Assembly (NCBI RefSeq): GCF_001426685.1
Contig: NZ_LMFB01000012.1
Span: forward strand, 300,402 to 364,401
Reading direction: 5' to 3'
DNA: 64,000 bases
Source of the DNA: Rhizobium sp. Root483D2
GTDB lineage: Bacteria > Pseudomonadota > Alphaproteobacteria > Rhizobiales > Rhizobiaceae
Part shown: positions 54,239 through 63,623 of the stretch, one piece after another
Position numbering within the stretch: the first letter of the stretch is position 1
Layout of the letters: every line of letters begins with the position of its first letter
Made by a program: the position numbers and the translations under genes
The notes under the pieces: model-generated
Database searches by the model: none
What the model saw: only the letters and a program-made list of their open reading frames with translations
What the model was told of the DNA's origin: nothing

Positions 54239-54907
54239 CTAGTTTGCGGTTTTACGGATGGTTGCGGGATCGGCGACGACCTTCACCATGCCTTCAAATG
54301 TTACAATGCGTCCCTTATCCGTCATTCTCAGCGTCTGTGCAACAATGGAACCGCCCTTCATGCTGATTGCAATCGGCTTCTTCGTTTCCATCTCGCCGGC
54401 ATTGATATCGAGATAGGCCGCCTCGAAATCGGCGACGAGCCCATTGTTCATGGTAATGCTGAAGGGAGCGTTCATATCCAGCGTATTGTGGCCGCGATCG
54501 TAAATGCCGCTGTTTGCCTCGACAGTGGCGATCAGCGTGTCATTGACGGGCATTTCCGCATGGATCGTTTCAAGGGTGATGATGTCGGGATTGGCAATAT
54601 CCTGCAGCGCCCGCTTGGCTTTCATCGAATAGCTGATGTCCTGCTTGTTGCGCCCGGAAATCGCCGGGTTCTGCATGACGATCTTGCCGTTTTCGATCGT
54701 GGCATTCTCGATCTGCAGGCTTTCCGGCAAAAAGGCCCTGACCACGGAAACAGCGACGAAAATGGCGCCGATCAGCACCGCAATCAGCGGCAGCATGATT
54801 TTCAGCCGCCTGACGCGACGCGAATGGCGGGAAGCAACCGTGTAAGCGTCGGTCAGAACCGGCCCTGAATGCGGCAAGGCGCCAGAAAATTGCACGTCAT
54901 TCAGCAT
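54239..54907 (-). CDS. lptC: LPS export ABC transporter periplasmic protein LptC
   Basis: A 222-residue protein with one N-terminal membrane helix (LKIMLPLIAVLIGAIFVAVSVVRAFL) and a periplasmic OstA-like domain (QDISYSMKAKRALQDIANPDIITLETIHAEMP, DRGHNTLDMNAPFSITMNNGLVADFEAAYLDINAGEMETKKPIAISMKGGSIVAQTLRM). This fits the alphaproteobacterial LptC. The ATG at 54907 gives MLNDVQFSG. In many relatives an rnd gene precedes it; here no rnd is seen and the SppA-type gene is divergent. Confidence 0.9.
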   Translation of the reverse strand: MLNDVQFSGALPHSGPVLTDAYTVASRHSRRVRRLKIMLPLIAVLIGAIFVAVSVVRAFLPESLQIENATIENGKIVMQNPAISGRNKQDISYSMKAKRALQDIANPDIITLETIHAEMPVNDTLIATVEANSGIYDRGHNTLDMNAPFSITMNNGLVADFEAAYLDINAGEMETKKPIAISMKGGSIVAQTLRMTDKGRIVTFEGMVKVVADPATIRKTAN

Positions 54908-55154
54908 GAAATAAAACCCGTTATTCAAATGCATCGCGGCGCAATGGCGCGCAGGCCCCGTCTGTCGAGCGATGTGAGTGAGCCTGAATATGGAGATTTT
55001 TTTGTTCCACCACAATGTAAGGCGCGAATTTTGTTCTGGCCGGGTTACAACGGGCGTGCGCTGCGGTTATTGAACTGTGCGTTTGCATAGGCCGCAACAC
55101 CACATTTGCAGCCGGGGCGATGTGCCCTGGCGCGCGTCAACAGGAGAAAAGATC

Positions 55155-56114
55155 ATGGATCAGCTTGCCATCGCCGACCGGCGCCAGCTGCGGCGGAAGC
55201 TCGGTTTCTGGCGGCTTGTGTCCATCGCCCTCGTGCTTTGCGCAGGCATTGCCGCTTATTTCTATTCCGGTGCGGCCGGGAAGGGTGGCCTCAGCCAGCC
55301 GCATATTGCCCGCGTCGATATCTCCGGCATCATCCAGGATGATCGCGAACTGCTGGACCGGCTGAATACCATCGCCGAAACCGATGCGGTGAAGGCGCTG
55401 GTCGTTACCATCTCCTCGCCGGGTGGCACCACCTATGGCGGCGAAGTGCTGTTCAAGGCCATCCGCAAGGTCGCGGCAAACAAGCCGGTCGTCTCCGATG
55501 TCCGCACCCTGGCAGCCTCAGCCGGCTATATGATTGCCCTTGCCGGCGACCGCATCGTGGCGGGCGACAGCTCGATCACCGGCTCCATCGGGGTAATCTT
55601 TCAATATCCGCAGTTCAAGAACCTGATGGACAAGATCGGCGTCTCGCTGGAGGAAATCAAATCCGCGCCGCTGAAGGCCGAGCCGTCGCCGTTCCATCCG
55701 CCGAGCGACGATGCCAAGGCAGTGATCCAGGCCATGATCGACGACAGCTTCAACTGGTTCGTCGATCTCGTCGCCGATCGCCGCCAGATGCCGCGTGAAG
55801 AGGCACTCAAGCTTGCCGATGGGCGCATCTTTACCGGCCGCCAGGCGCTGAAACTCAAGCTGATCGACGAACTCGGCGGCGATGACGAGATCCGCGCCTT
55901 CCTCGACAGCCGCAAGGTTGGCAAGGAACTCGACGTCATCGACTGGAAAGCCCCCAGTTCGTCCCTGCCGTTCGGGCTCGGATCGGCCGCTGCCGCCGTG
56001 GCCAAATCCTTGGGATATGACGCTTTTCCGTCTTTCGGCGCGCTCGAAAAATTGGGCCGCGAGAAGTTGTTTCTTGACGGTCTTGTTTCCGTTTGGCAGG
56101 TTGGCGGCGACTGA
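55155..56114 (+). CDS. Signal peptide peptidase SppA (S49 family)
   Basis: A 319-residue membrane-anchored serine peptidase that degrades cleaved signal peptides. A membrane helix (WRLVSIALVLCAGIAAYFY) leads into the S49 domain with the nucleophile Ser122 in LAASAGYMIALAGD and the general base Lys174 in IKSAPLKAEPSPF, plus ITGSIGVIFQYP. It is the short, single-domain type. AGGAGAAA precedes the ATG. It begins about 250 bases upstream-divergent from lptC. Confidence 0.92.
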   Translation: MDQLAIADRRQLRRKLGFWRLVSIALVLCAGIAAYFYSGAAGKGGLSQPHIARVDISGIIQDDRELLDRLNTIAETDAVKALVVTISSPGGTTYGGEVLFKAIRKVAANKPVVSDVRTLAASAGYMIALAGDRIVAGDSSITGSIGVIFQYPQFKNLMDKIGVSLEEIKSAPLKAEPSPFHPPSDDAKAVIQAMIDDSFNWFVDLVADRRQMPREEALKLADGRIFTGRQALKLKLIDELGGDDEIRAFLDSRKVGKELDVIDWKAPSSSLPFGLGSAAAAVAKSLGYDAFPSFGALEKLGREKLFLDGLVSVWQVGGD

Positions 56115-56249
56115 AAAGACGCGATGGCCTTTTGTATGCCGTTTTTGGAGGATTGAAAACGGCATGCACCTTTGCACAAGAGGTGGACAAGGCCGTCTTA
56201 TGGGCTTAACGCTTTAAGATCACATGCAAATTCACAACAGGGGGCGACA

Positions 56250-56552
56250 GTGATCAAGTCAGAACTGGTGCAGATTGTTGCGGCACGCAACCCGCATCTC
56301 TATCACCGTGACGTCGAAAATATCGTCAATGCGGTTCTCGATGAGATCACAGATGCGCTGGCGGGAGGAAATCGGGTCGAATTGCGCGGTTTCGGCGCGT
56401 TTTCGGTGAAAAACCGGCCGTCGCGGTCCGGCCGCAACCCGCGCACCGGCGACAGCGTGTTCGTCGAGGAAAAATGGGTTCCCTTCTTCAAAACCGGCAA
56501 GGAATTGCGCGAGCGCCTTAATCCTGGCGCCGACGACGAAGATGATGAGTGA
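56250..56552 (+). CDS. ihfB: Integration host factor subunit beta
   Basis: DNA-bending protein that pairs with IhfA and assists sigma-54 promoters, recombination and replication. The 100-residue protein has [91 protein letters not shown], the whole HU/IHF fold with the R-N-P-x-T-G intercalation loop. The start is GTG with a GGGGGCGA site in front, as in many rhizobial ihfB genes. An acidic tail GADDEDDE follows. Confidence 0.95.
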   Translation: MIKSELVQIVAARNPHLYHRDVENIVNAVLDEITDALAGGNRVELRGFGAFSVKNRPSRSGRNPRTGDSVFVEEKWVPFFKTGKELRERLNPGADDEDDE

Positions 56553-56602
56553 GACGTCCGCCCGGTGAAAACGCCGGGCAGACTGCATGACGGAGACAGG
56601 CA

Positions 56603-56950
56603 ATGATGATGAAGAAGCTGTTGAATATCGTGGTGCTGGTTCCGGTCGCCATCATTCTGATCGTGCTGTCGGTCGCCAACCGGCAGACGGTGACGCTGGC
56701 GCTCAATCCGTTCAACCCGACCGACAGCGTGCTGTCAGCCTCCGCTCCCTTCTTCGTCTTCCTGTTTCTCGCCGTCATCTTCGGCATGATCGTCGGTTCG
56801 CTGACCACATGGTTCACGCAGGGTAAATATCGCAAGCGGGCGCGCAACGAAGCGCATGAAGCCGTCAAATGGCATGCGGAGGCCGAAAAGCACCGCACCC
56901 GCGCTGAAACAATCGCCTCGCAGACGCTGCTTCCGGCCTCGTCCAAGTAA
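56603..56950 (+). CDS. LapA/DUF1049 domain membrane protein
   Basis: A 115-residue protein with two membrane helices (LLNIVVLVPVAIILIVLSVANRQ and APFFVFLFLAVIFGMIVGSLTTWF) and a basic cytoplasmic helix (GKYRKRARNEAHEAVKWHAEAEKHR). This is the LapA layout; in E. coli LapA acts with LapB to control LPS synthesis. Three ATG codons stand in a row at the start. It follows ihfB after 50 bases, the usual rhizobial order. Confidence 0.85.
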   Translation: MMMKKLLNIVVLVPVAIILIVLSVANRQTVTLALNPFNPTDSVLSASAPFFVFLFLAVIFGMIVGSLTTWFTQGKYRKRARNEAHEAVKWHAEAEKHRTRAETIASQTLLPASSK

Positions 56951-57013
56951 GTCCAAAAGGGCAAGTAAGTCCAAAAGGCAATTCAGTCCGAAAGGTTTGA
57001 GCGGGATTGCCGG

Positions 57014-57478
57014 TCAGGCGTCCCGCATCGCCTTGGCGCGCGCCGCATCGCCAAAATCCGCAAAGAACTTCGCCGCGTGCTTGCTGGCGCTCGAGCCGAC
57101 AAGGCGCGATCCCAGTTTTGCGAGCTTGCCGCCGATCTCCGCACTGGCCTCATAGGCAAGGATTGTCTCTTCGCCGTCGGGCGTAAGCGTCACATCCGCG
57201 CGGCCTTTCGCCAGCCCGGCAATGCCGCCGGTACTTTCCCCACTCAGGGTGTAGCTATGCGGCGCATTCACATTCGAGAGCGTCATAGAACCGGAAAAGG
57301 TCATCGGGATCGGCCCGATCCGCACCTTGAGCGTTGCCGTGAAATCCGTTGCCGAGTGGCGTTTAATGGCCGTGCAGCCGGGGATGCACCCTTTGAGCAC
57401 GTCGGGATCGTTGAGCGCTGCCCAGACGAGGTCGCGGGGTGCGGCGATGCGTTCTTCCCCCTTCATTTCCATTGGCAT
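57014..57478 (-). CDS. SRPBCC family protein (CoxG-like)
   Basis: A 154-residue protein of the START-like fold resembling carbon monoxide dehydrogenase subunit G: MKGEERIAAPRDLVWAALNDPDVLKGCIPGCTAIKRHSATDFTATLKVRIGPIPMTFSGSMTLSNV. CoxG anchors CO dehydrogenase at the membrane in Oligotropha, but no cox genes are near, so its role is open. It may bind a hydrophobic ligand. GGGAG precedes the ATG. Confidence 0.87.
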   Translation of the reverse strand: MPMEMKGEERIAAPRDLVWAALNDPDVLKGCIPGCTAIKRHSATDFTATLKVRIGPIPMTFSGSMTLSNVNAPHSYTLSGESTGGIAGLAKGRADVTLTPDGEETILAYEASAEIGGKLAKLGSRLVGSSASKHAAKFFADFGDAARAKAMRDA

Positions 57479-57567
57479 TGTCTCCCTGCGGCCGTGTCAC
57501 GATTGTATCTCAGATAGGAAACAGCTTTGCCAACAGAAAGAGCGGTGCTATTTGCAGCCTTTGAACC

Positions 57568-58740
57568 ATGACAGCTGACGGACGAAACGGCGTGAAAGAT
57601 AAAGATAGACGGCCAAAAGGCAAAGCCGCACCGGCAACGTCGTCGCGCGGCGTGCAGGGCCGCGCCGTGCAGGCGCCGGTGAGCCGGACGCAGCAACCGA
57701 AATATCAGCAGACACCAAGGCCCGCTGATGCCCGCCCGGCGTCCAAGGCTGCGCCGGAGAAGGTGCCGTCAAAGCCGGCGGTATCCGAGCCCGCGCCCCG
57801 CGCCGAGGTGAGGGTCCGCACCGGCGCCAAGCCGGACGAGCGCATTCCAATCATCCTGGAAACCAAGGGCGCGCGCGATTATCACCTGATCGATAGCGGC
57901 GACGGCCTGAAGCTGGAGCAGTATGGCCCCTACCGGATCGTGCGCCCCGAAGCGCAGGCGCTCTGGCCAAGGACGCTGCCCGCGCATGTCTGGGACAATG
58001 CCGATTCAATCTTTACCGGCGATACCGATGAGGACGGCATGGGGCGCTGGCGCTTTCCGCGCCAGGCACTTGGCGAGACATGGCCGATGCAGATCCTCGA
58101 TGCCGAATTCTACGGCCGCTTCACCGCCTTTCGCCATGTCGGCGTCTTCCCCGAACAGCTGGCGCACTGGAGCTGGATGAAGGAGCAGATCGAGAAAGCG
58201 GGCCGTCCGCTGAAGGTGCTGAACCTGTTCGGCTATACCGGTGTCGCCTCGCTGATCGCGGCAAAAGCCGGTGCCGAGGTGACGCATGTCGATGCCTCCA
58301 AGAAGGCGATCGGCTGGGCGCGCGAAAACCAGGCGCTGGGCCGCGCCGACCATCTGCCGATCCGCTGGATTTGCGAGGATGCGATGAAATTCATCCAGCG
58401 CGAGGAGCGCCGTGGCAGCCGCTACGACATCATCCTCACCGACCCGCCGAAATTTGGCCGCGGACCCAATGGCGAGGTTTGGCAGCTCTTCGATCACCTC
58501 GCGTTGATGCTGGACATTTGCCGCGAAATCCTGTCGCCTGATGCCAAGGGTCTGGTGCTGACGGCCTATTCGATCCGCGCCAGCTTCTATTCCATCCACG
58601 AGCTGATGCGTGAGACAATGCGCGGGCGTGGCGGTGCGGTGGAATCCGGCGAGCTGATCCTGCGCGAAGGCGGTCTTGACGGCAATGAGCCGGGCCGCGC
58701 GCTGTCCACCTCTCTCTTTAGCCGCTGGGTGCCGAAATGA
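57568..58740 (+). CDS. Class I SAM-dependent rRNA methyltransferase-like protein
   Basis: A 390-residue protein: about 85 residues of low-complexity Lys-, Pro- and Ala-rich sequence, then a catalytic domain with SAM motif KVLNLFGYTGVASLIAAKAGAEVTHVDASKKAIGWARENQALG and the DPPK box ILTDPPKFGRGPNGEVWQLF typical of RlmI/RlmK-like RNA methyltransferases. The target base is not known. It overlaps the next gene by four bases (ATGA), and the run continues to lspA. Confidence 0.85.
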   Translation: MTADGRNGVKDKDRRPKGKAAPATSSRGVQGRAVQAPVSRTQQPKYQQTPRPADARPASKAAPEKVPSKPAVSEPAPRAEVRVRTGAKPDERIPIILETKGARDYHLIDSGDGLKLEQYGPYRIVRPEAQALWPRTLPAHVWDNADSIFTGDTDEDGMGRWRFPRQALGETWPMQILDAEFYGRFTAFRHVGVFPEQLAHWSWMKEQIEKAGRPLKVLNLFGYTGVASLIAAKAGAEVTHVDASKKAIGWARENQALGRADHLPIRWICEDAMKFIQREERRGSRYDIILTDPPKFGRGPNGEVWQLFDHLALMLDICREILSPDAKGLVLTAYSIRASFYSIHELMRETMRGRGGAVESGELILREGGLDGNEPGRALSTSLFSRWVPK

Positions 58741-59591
58741 ACGACTATAATCAGGGACCCCGCCGCGTCGGCCAGGTGAAGGAAGTCACCAGCCTTGCCA
58801 ATCCGATCATCAAGGATATCAAGGCGCTGGCCAACAAGAAGGAGCGCGATGAAACCCGCTCTTTCATCGCCGAGGGCCTGAAACTGGTCATCGATGCGCT
58901 GGATCTCGGCTGGACCATCAAGACGCTGGTCTATGCCAAGGCGGCCAAGGGCAAGACGCAGGTCGAACAGGTGGCGCTGAAGACGGTCGCAACCGGCGGG
59001 CTCGTGCTCGAGGTCAGTGAGAAGGTGCTGTCCGCGATCACCCGCCGCGACAATCCGCAGATGGTCGTCGGCGTCTTCGAGCAGCGTTACGCCAATCTGC
59101 GTGACGTCAAACCGATCCTCGGCGAAACCTATGTGGCGCTCGACCGTGTCCGCGATCCCGGCAATCTCGGAACCATCATCCGCACGGCCGATGCCGCAGG
59201 CGCGTCCGGCGTCATCCTTGTCGGCGAGACCACGGATCCGTTTTCGCTGGAAACCGTACGCGCCACCATGGGCTCGGTCTTTGCCATGCCGCTGATGCGC
59301 GCCACCGTCGCCGAATTCGTCAAATGGCAGAAGGCGGCAAACGTGCAGCTTGCCGCCACGCATCTGGCCGGTGCCGTCGATTACCGCACCATCGACTACC
59401 GCAAGAAGCCGGTCGTGCTTCTGATGGGCAATGAACAGGCCGGCCTGCCGGAAGAGCTTGCCCGCGAAGCCACGGCACTTGCCCGCATTCCACAGCAGGG
59501 ACGCGCGGATTCCCTCAACCTGGCGATCGCCACCGGCATCATGCTGTTTGAGGCACGCCGCCATCTGCTGACGCTGGACGATAGAACCTGA
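58737..59591 (+). CDS. SpoU/TrmH family RNA 2'-O-methyltransferase
   Basis: A 284-residue SPOUT methyltransferase. The SpoU motifs are [29 protein letters not shown] (with the conserved Asn and Arg), [50 protein letters not shown]. The N-terminal domain ([35 protein letters not shown]) is the substrate-binding type of TrmH/RlmB. The target site is not known. It is coupled to the upstream methyltransferase (ATGA) and to lspA (TGATG). Confidence 0.92.
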   Translation: MNDYNQGPRRVGQVKEVTSLANPIIKDIKALANKKERDETRSFIAEGLKLVIDALDLGWTIKTLVYAKAAKGKTQVEQVALKTVATGGLVLEVSEKVLSAITRRDNPQMVVGVFEQRYANLRDVKPILGETYVALDRVRDPGNLGTIIRTADAAGASGVILVGETTDPFSLETVRATMGSVFAMPLMRATVAEFVKWQKAANVQLAATHLAGAVDYRTIDYRKKPVVLLMGNEQAGLPEELAREATALARIPQQGRADSLNLAIATGIMLFEARRHLLTLDDRT

Positions 59592-60079
59592 TGCAAAAAT
59601 CCGCTCTTTTCTCGCGCCCGGTTCCGGTCGCAATCCTGATCGTTGTCGCCGTCCTGCTTGATCAGGCGATCAAGGCGGCCGTAGAGCTCTGGTTGCCCTA
59701 TGGCGAAAGCGTTCCGGTTCTGCCGTTCCTGGCGCTGCACCGTGTCTATAATTACGGCGTCGCGTTCTCGCTTTTTTCAGGCGTGGAACGATGGGCGATC
59801 ATCGGCCTGCGCATCGTCGTCGTGGCTTTTGTCATCTGGCTTTGGCGCAAGACACCGGCGGATCGGTTCCTGACGCATCTCGGCTATGCGCTGATCATCG
59901 CCGGCGCCATCGGCAATGTGATCGACGGGCTGGTGTTTGGCTATGTCATCGACTACGTGCTGTTTCACCTGCCGGCATGGTCCTTTGCCGTCTTCAATCT
60001 CGCCGACAGCTTTATCACGATCGGGGCCGGCGCGATCATTTTGGATGAAATCCTGCATATGAAAAAGCAGGATCGCTAA
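59591..60079 (+). CDS. lspA: Lipoprotein signal peptidase LspA
   Basis: Membrane aspartyl protease that removes signal peptides of lipoproteins; the target of globomycin. The 162-residue protein has four membrane helices, and the catalytic aspartates are Asp121 ([16 protein letters not shown]) and Asp139 ([13 protein letters not shown]). [10 protein letters not shown] is the usual helix 2 region with Asn. It starts in the stop codon of the SpoU gene (TGATG), the last gene of a three-gene coupled run. Confidence 0.95.
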   Translation: MQKSALFSRPVPVAILIVVAVLLDQAIKAAVELWLPYGESVPVLPFLALHRVYNYGVAFSLFSGVERWAIIGLRIVVVAFVIWLWRKTPADRFLTHLGYALIIAGAIGNVIDGLVFGYVIDYVLFHLPAWSFAVFNLADSFITIGAGAIILDEILHMKKQDR

Positions 60080-60135
60080 AATCTTACAGACCGGCTGAAG
60101 CCTATCAAAACGCTTGTCATGCTAGGCCAAGCGTC

Positions 60136-62436
60136 ATGAGCGACCTGCCAAACCTGAGAAAACGGATTGCCACCGAGTTCAGCGCACCGAAGCGGACGCT
60201 GGCAAGCCGGCGTGCGTCCGAAATGCCCCTGGCCGATGATCCGCATTCGCTGGAGCCGGAAGAGGGGTTCAACGCGCCAAAAGAGCGTCATGCGGCTTTG
60301 AAACCGGCCTTGGCCGGTGCCGGGCTTCTGGGGTCCGCTGCCATTCTGGGCACCGGCATTGATGCCGGGTTCTATCTGCTTTCGGCGGGGCTCGCCGTGG
60401 CCGGCGTCAGCGGTGCTGCCCTGCTTCTCAAGGACTGGTACCGGGCAAGCACGATACCTGCGGCGAAGGGTCGGCTGCGGGAAGAAAAGGCCAGCGATAG
60501 CCGCTGGGAGCGCAGCGAGACGTCGCAGCTTCTCTCCACCATCCATGACGCGCTGGGCGATATCGCCATCATCCGCGAGCCGGGCGGCAAGATCGTCCAG
60601 GCCAATTCGGTGTTTTGCCGGATGACCGGGTGGCTGAAGCCGGAGGGGCGTACGTGCGAAGCGTTGGGGATCGAGTTCGAGCCGGCATCGGCCCCCCATC
60701 GCTACCGCGTCCGCATCGCGACCGATGCAGGAACGAAAATATTCGACTGGCATGACGTGATCGCCCGCGAGCCGGCAAGTGGTACCTTCATGCTGCACAG
60801 CATCGCCCGCGATGTCACGGAGGAAAGCCGGATCGCCCGCGAAAGCGAGGAAGCCCGCCGCCGCGCCGAACATGCCAGCCAGGCAAAATCCCGGCTGCTG
60901 GCCACCGTCAGCCACGAAATCCGCACGCCGCTCTCCGGTATTCTCGGCATGAGCCATCTGATCAGCCAGACGCGGCTGACGAGCGAGCAGAAGAACTATC
61001 TGGCCGGCATGCGCCAGTCGGGCCATGCGCTGGTGCAATTGGTCGATGACCTCCTGGATTTCTCCTCGATCGAGGCCGGCCGGTTCCAGTTGCGGCCGGC
61101 GCCCGAACCGTTGCGCGAAACCATCGAAAGCGTCGTCGAGATGCTGTCGCACCGGGCGCATGAAAAGGGCATCGAGATCGGCGCCACGATCGCTGCCGAT
61201 GTGCCGGGCCTGATGGACTTCGATGCCGCCCGCCTGCGCCAGGTGCTGTTCAACGTCGTCGGCAACGCGGTCAAGTTCACCCATACCGGCGGCGTTCTCG
61301 TCGGCGCCGCGCGGGAGGGCGAAACCATCGTCATCAGCGTCGATGATAGCGGCCCCGGCATGAACGCGCGCGAGCAGGCGCGGGTGTTTGATGAATTCGA
61401 GCAAGCGGGCACCCATGCCCAGCGCGCCGGTGGCGCAGGCCTCGGTCTTGCCATTTCCAGGCGGATCATGGAGGAGCACGGCGGCTCCTTGACCCTGTCC
61501 AGCATTCCCGGCACCGGCAGCACCTTCCAGATCCGCTTTCCGGCGCTCGGTTGCGATCTGTCCACCGCTTCGCTGGCCAGAAAGGACGTTTTGGGCATGT
61601 CGCGCGTGCTGGTCATGGCACCGGCCGGTCCGGCGTCCGCTGCGCTGTCTGCGACGATCCGGACGCTCGGGGGCTCCTGCGAGCGCGCCGAGACATTGGA
61701 GGGCGCACAGGCGGCGGCCGTAAAGGCGCTGTCGATGGGCCTGCCGCTGACCGACATTATCGTCGATCACCGCCATGCCGCGCAGTTCCGCCGGCTGCTG
61801 GCGCATATTCCGAGCCTGGAGCAGCAACAACTCCGCAAGACCTATCTGATCAATCCTGAAGCCCGAAACGGCCGGCAGATCAACCAGATGGACGGTTACG
61901 ATGCCTGGCTGATCAGGCCGCTGCGGGAAAAGTCTTTGGTCGAGGTTCTGCGCGGCCGCATGAAAGGAATGGAAGTGCGCGACGCCTTCAACGACAACCG
62001 CCCGATGCTGCGCGAGGTTCCGGCGCTGCGCGACAGGCCGGCCGAAGGCGGTGTGCTTCTGGCCGAGGATGATCCGGTCAACGCCTTCATGGTGCGCTCG
62101 GTTCTGGAGCGGGCCGGCCACAGTGTCCGGGTCGTCGATGATTTCGGCGCACTTGCCGTCACCTTGTTCGATGCGCCGGCCGGCGCCCGCATTACGCCAG
62201 AATTGATCATCAGCGATCTGAACATGCCGGGTGGCGACGGTCTCTCGATGCTGGAACGCCTGCGCCAGCATGAGCGCCAGGAAGGCGTAAAGCCCGTTCC
62301 GGTGATCATTTTGACCTCCGATACGCAGCCCGATATGCGCCGGAAACTCCTGAGTGCCGGAGCAAGCGCCGTCCTGTCCAAACCCGCCGATCCGAAGGCG
62401 CTGACCGCCGAGATTGACCGGCTGCTTTCCCCGTGA
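60136..62436 (+). CDS. PAS domain hybrid sensor histidine kinase/response regulator
   Basis: A 766-residue sensor. Two membrane helices (about 57-74 and 78-98) are followed by a PAS domain (about 130-235), the dimerisation domain with phospho-acceptor His260 in ATVSHEIRTPLSG, a HATPase domain (FNVVGNAVKFTHTGG, DSGPGMN, GAGLGLAISRRIMEEHGG) and two receiver domains. The first receiver (from about 488) is degenerate: it lacks the acidic pair at its start and the conserved Lys. The second (640-766) is intact, with EDD and the phospho-Asp694 in LIISDLNMPGGDG. No partner response regulator or output gene is adjacent; the ligand is unknown. Confidence 0.9.
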   Translation: MSDLPNLRKRIATEFSAPKRTLASRRASEMPLADDPHSLEPEEGFNAPKERHAALKPALAGAGLLGSAAILGTGIDAGFYLLSAGLAVAGVSGAALLLKDWYRASTIPAAKGRLREEKASDSRWERSETSQLLSTIHDALGDIAIIREPGGKIVQANSVFCRMTGWLKPEGRTCEALGIEFEPASAPHRYRVRIATDAGTKIFDWHDVIAREPASGTFMLHSIARDVTEESRIARESEEARRRAEHASQAKSRLLATVSHEIRTPLSGILGMSHLISQTRLTSEQKNYLAGMRQSGHALVQLVDDLLDFSSIEAGRFQLRPAPEPLRETIESVVEMLSHRAHEKGIEIGATIAADVPGLMDFDAARLRQVLFNVVGNAVKFTHTGGVLVGAAREGETIVISVDDSGPGMNAREQARVFDEFEQAGTHAQRAGGAGLGLAISRRIMEEHGGSLTLSSIPGTGSTFQIRFPALGCDLSTASLARKDVLGMSRVLVMAPAGPASAALSATIRTLGGSCERAETLEGAQAAAVKALSMGLPLTDIIVDHRHAAQFRRLLAHIPSLEQQQLRKTYLINPEARNGRQINQMDGYDAWLIRPLREKSLVEVLRGRMKGMEVRDAFNDNRPMLREVPALRDRPAEGGVLLAEDDPVNAFMVRSVLERAGHSVRVVDDFGALAVTLFDAPAGARITPELIISDLNMPGGDGLSMLERLRQHERQEGVKPVPVIILTSDTQPDMRRKLLSAGASAVLSKPADPKALTAEIDRLLSP

Positions 62437-62529
62437 TTTTGACGGTTTTCTTGGGTGCCCGATGTCACTATCCTGTCGCAGAAACATGGTTTAAGCCGGA
62501 CAGGATCAAAGCGACTAGGATGACGTACG

Positions 62530-63408
62530 ATGACAATCGAAACTCTGGATCTGGTTGTGGTGGCTGAGCAGCCGCAAACCCGTGTCCGGGGCGTCAATGC
62601 TCCGGCGCATGACATACTTGGCCGTATCGGCAACCTGGAGACACGGCTTGCCCGCAACGCATCCGAGATCGATGCCGCGCAGGCTGTCCGCTACCGGGTG
62701 TTTGTCGAGGAAATGAAGGCGCAGATTCCGCAAGAGGCCGACCGCCGCAAGCGCGATGCCGATGCCTGGGATCTGGTCTGCGATCACCTTCTCGTGCTCG
62801 ACACCGCGATCGAGGGTGACCCGGAAGACCAGATCGTTGGAACCTACCGACTTCTGCGCCAGGATGTAGCGGCCCGCACCGGCGGCTTTTATTCGGCTTC
62901 GGAGTTTTCGGTCGGCGCTCTCTTGGAGCGTCATCCAGACAAGAAGTTCATGGAGCTTGGCCGTTCCTGCGTTCTGCCGGAATATCGCACCAAGCGCACC
63001 GTCGAGCTTCTATGGCAGGGGAACTGGGCCTATGCGTTGAAATATGGCGTCGATGCCATGTTCGGCTGCGGCTCGTTTCCGGGCGTCATTCCTGAAGAGC
63101 ACGCATTGGCTTTGTCCTTCCTGCATCACAACATGGTCGTGCGCGGCGAATGGGACGTGTCCGCCCGTCCGGAACTGTTCCGCACCATGGACCTGATGCC
63201 GGTCGAAGCAATCAACATGCGCAAGGCGCTGGCCGCCCTGCCGCCGCTGATCAAGGGCTATATGCGGCTCGGCGCCATGGTTGGAAACGGCGCCGTGGTC
63301 GATCACGCGTTCCGCACCACCGACGTGCTGATCGTTTTGCCGATCACCAATATTTCCGGCCGCTACCTGAATTATTACGGCGCCGATGCCGGCCGTTTCG
63401 CGAGCTGA
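62530..63408 (+). CDS. olsB: L-ornithine N(alpha)-acyltransferase OlsB
   Basis: Probable first enzyme of ornithine lipid synthesis: it transfers a 3-hydroxyacyl group from acyl-ACP to ornithine. The 292-residue protein matches the 296 of Sinorhizobium OlsB, with AVRYRVFVEEMKAQIPQEADRRKRDADAWDLVCDHLLVLD, GGFYSASEFSVGALLERHPDKKFMELGRSCVLPEYRTKRTVELLWQGNWAYALKYGVDAMFGCGSFPG, and NISGRYLNYYGADAGRF. The gene for the second acyltransferase, olsA, is not in the window, as expected, since in Sinorhizobium it is far away. Membrane lipids of this type replace phospholipids at low phosphate. Confidence 0.88.
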   Translation: MTIETLDLVVVAEQPQTRVRGVNAPAHDILGRIGNLETRLARNASEIDAAQAVRYRVFVEEMKAQIPQEADRRKRDADAWDLVCDHLLVLDTAIEGDPEDQIVGTYRLLRQDVAARTGGFYSASEFSVGALLERHPDKKFMELGRSCVLPEYRTKRTVELLWQGNWAYALKYGVDAMFGCGSFPGVIPEEHALALSFLHHNMVVRGEWDVSARPELFRTMDLMPVEAINMRKALAALPPLIKGYMRLGAMVGNGAVVDHAFRTTDVLIVLPITNISGRYLNYYGADAGRFAS

Positions 63409-63564
63409 CGGCTCGGGATCCAAAGATTACAGTAAGTTAACTTGACATAATTTAGCAAATATTAATACACATTGCATGTTGATGGTGGCTTGTTGATGCG
63501 GTGTCAAATGCAGCGTGCCGGGTATTGAACTTGGGTATTTTTCATCAAGTCTGATATTGCGAGA

Positions 63565-63603
63565 AAAAAGGGAACCCGCCTTGGATTTTGTCCAGGCGGG
63601 TTC
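63565..63603 (-). terminator. Intrinsic terminator after the malic enzyme gene
   Basis: On the minus strand GAACCCGCCT and AGGCGGGTTC form a ten-base stem, followed by CCCTTTTTTCTC. It lies 21 bases behind the stop of the truncated minus-strand gene. Read from the plus strand, the T-run is weaker. Confidence 0.85.
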
Positions 63604-63623
63604 TTTCATGTCAGAGACTTGGC

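Noticed and set aside
60076-62487. 803-codon minus-strand frame opposite the hybrid histidine kinase
   Set aside because: The kinase on the plus strand has all expected domains. The antisense frame has the composition typical of a third-position GC shadow and no known motif.
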